Below are positions 4,894-5,221 of a DNA stretch of 5,221 nt, in pieces (the stretch's first letter is position 1; each line of letters opens with the position of its first letter). Location: the NCBI GenBank assembly GCA_018667995.1, contig JABIQT010000039.1, positions 1-5,221 on the forward strand, written 5' to 3'. The notes below the pieces were generated by a model. The model did not search any database. It was not told where the DNA came from and worked only from the letters and a program-made list of their open reading frames with translations. The DNA comes from Candidatus Latescibacterota bacterium (lineage in GTDB: Bacteria > JAAXHH01 > JABIQT01). Made by a program: the position numbers and the translations under genes.

Positions 4894-5221
4894 ATGTCTT
4901 CTATCAAAATTGATTTCCTCGGTCATGCTTCATTCAGGTTCGAATCTGATGGCACGGTTATTTACTTTGATCCGTGGCTTGACAATAATCCCGCCTGCTC
5001 GGAAAGCGCAGCGGATGTTTCAGATGCGGACATCGTCATCGCAACTCACGGGCACTCGGATCACATAGGTGATTCATTTCAGATTGCCCAGCAAACGGGT
5101 GCGACTTTTGTCAGCAACTTTGAATTGTGTCTGGTGGCTGAAAAGGCAGCAGGATTGACCATGGGCGACCGATCTCTCGCTCTCAATCCTGGTGGGACGG
5201 GACGCGTCAAGAATGTGGACA
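4894..5221 (+). CDS. UPF0173-type metallo-beta-lactamase-fold metal-dependent hydrolase, C-terminus cut by window edge
   Basis: The frame runs 109 codons from the ATG to the right edge without a stop. It shows the metallo-beta-lactamase signature THGHSDHIGD (51-60), giving metal ligands H52, H54, D56 and H57. Preceding it are the short family N-terminus IDFLGHASF (6-14, with H11) and FDPWLDNNP (25-33). The following stretch, FELCLVAEKAAGLTMG and then LNPGGTG, matches the order of the YtkL-like UPF0173 branch, whose members are about 225-230 aa, so about half is visible; later ligand histidines lie beyond the window. These are cytoplasmic dinuclear metal hydrolases with no settled natural substrate. 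A good ribosome binding site and a sigma70-type promoter lie directly upstream, so it is probably transcribed on its own or as the head of a rightward operon, divergent from the cold-shock/VOC gene. Confidence 0.9.
   Translation, partial: MSSIKIDFLGHASFRFESDGTVIYFDPWLDNNPACSESAADVSDADIVIATHGHSDHIGDSFQIAQQTGATFVSNFELCLVAEKAAGLTMGDRSLALNPGGTGRVKNVD

Overview
The window is densely coding bacterial chromosomal DNA of roughly balanced base composition. It has short intergenic gaps, Shine-Dalgarno sites and ATGA start/stop overlaps, and I see no rRNA, tRNA, CRISPR array, transposase or phage gene. The mix of a JmjC-like oxygenase, a neutral-ceramidase-like protein, a CBM9-like protein and a polyphosphate glucokinase resembles what is found in environmental heterotrophs with large accessory genomes (for example Latescibacterota or Poribacteria-type lineages). 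That placement is inference with low confidence, because no phylogenetic marker is present.

Layout. (1) Bases 1-647, minus strand: N-terminal 215 codons of a JmjC/cupin_8-type Fe(II)/2-oxoglutarate oxygenase, cut by the left edge. (2) A 59-bp divergent gap. (3) Bases 707-1966, plus strand: a 419-aa protein of the neutral/alkaline ceramidase N-terminal-domain family. It keeps the four zinc-ligand positions but lacks the catalytic serine. (4) A short convergent gap with an imperfect hairpin at 1991-2030. (5) Bases 4639 down to 2055, minus strand: a compact four-gene operon. In transcription order it encodes a cold-shock-domain/VOC fusion protein, a CBM9-like protein without a signal peptide, polyphosphate glucokinase (ppgK), and a small S4-type RNA-binding protein. 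Two of its three junctions are ATGA overlaps (3947-3950 and 2318-2321); the third is a 19-bp gap containing a good ribosome binding site. (6) A 254-bp divergent region with a perfect 7-bp inverted repeat (4685-4706) in the operon leader and a good sigma70-type promoter (4805-4833) pointing right. (7) Bases 4894-5221, plus strand: the N-terminal half of a UPF0173-type metallo-beta-lactamase-fold hydrolase, cut by the right edge.

How the genes may work together. The operon's core looks like sugar handling: a CBM9-like fold next to a kinase that phosphorylates glucose using polyphosphate. It is framed by two nucleic-acid-binding modules, the cold-shock domain of the first protein and the S4 domain of the last. 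The most unusual item is the cold-shock/VOC fusion. The divergent oxygenase/ceramidase-like pair at the left may be co-regulated, but their substrates cannot be read from sequence.
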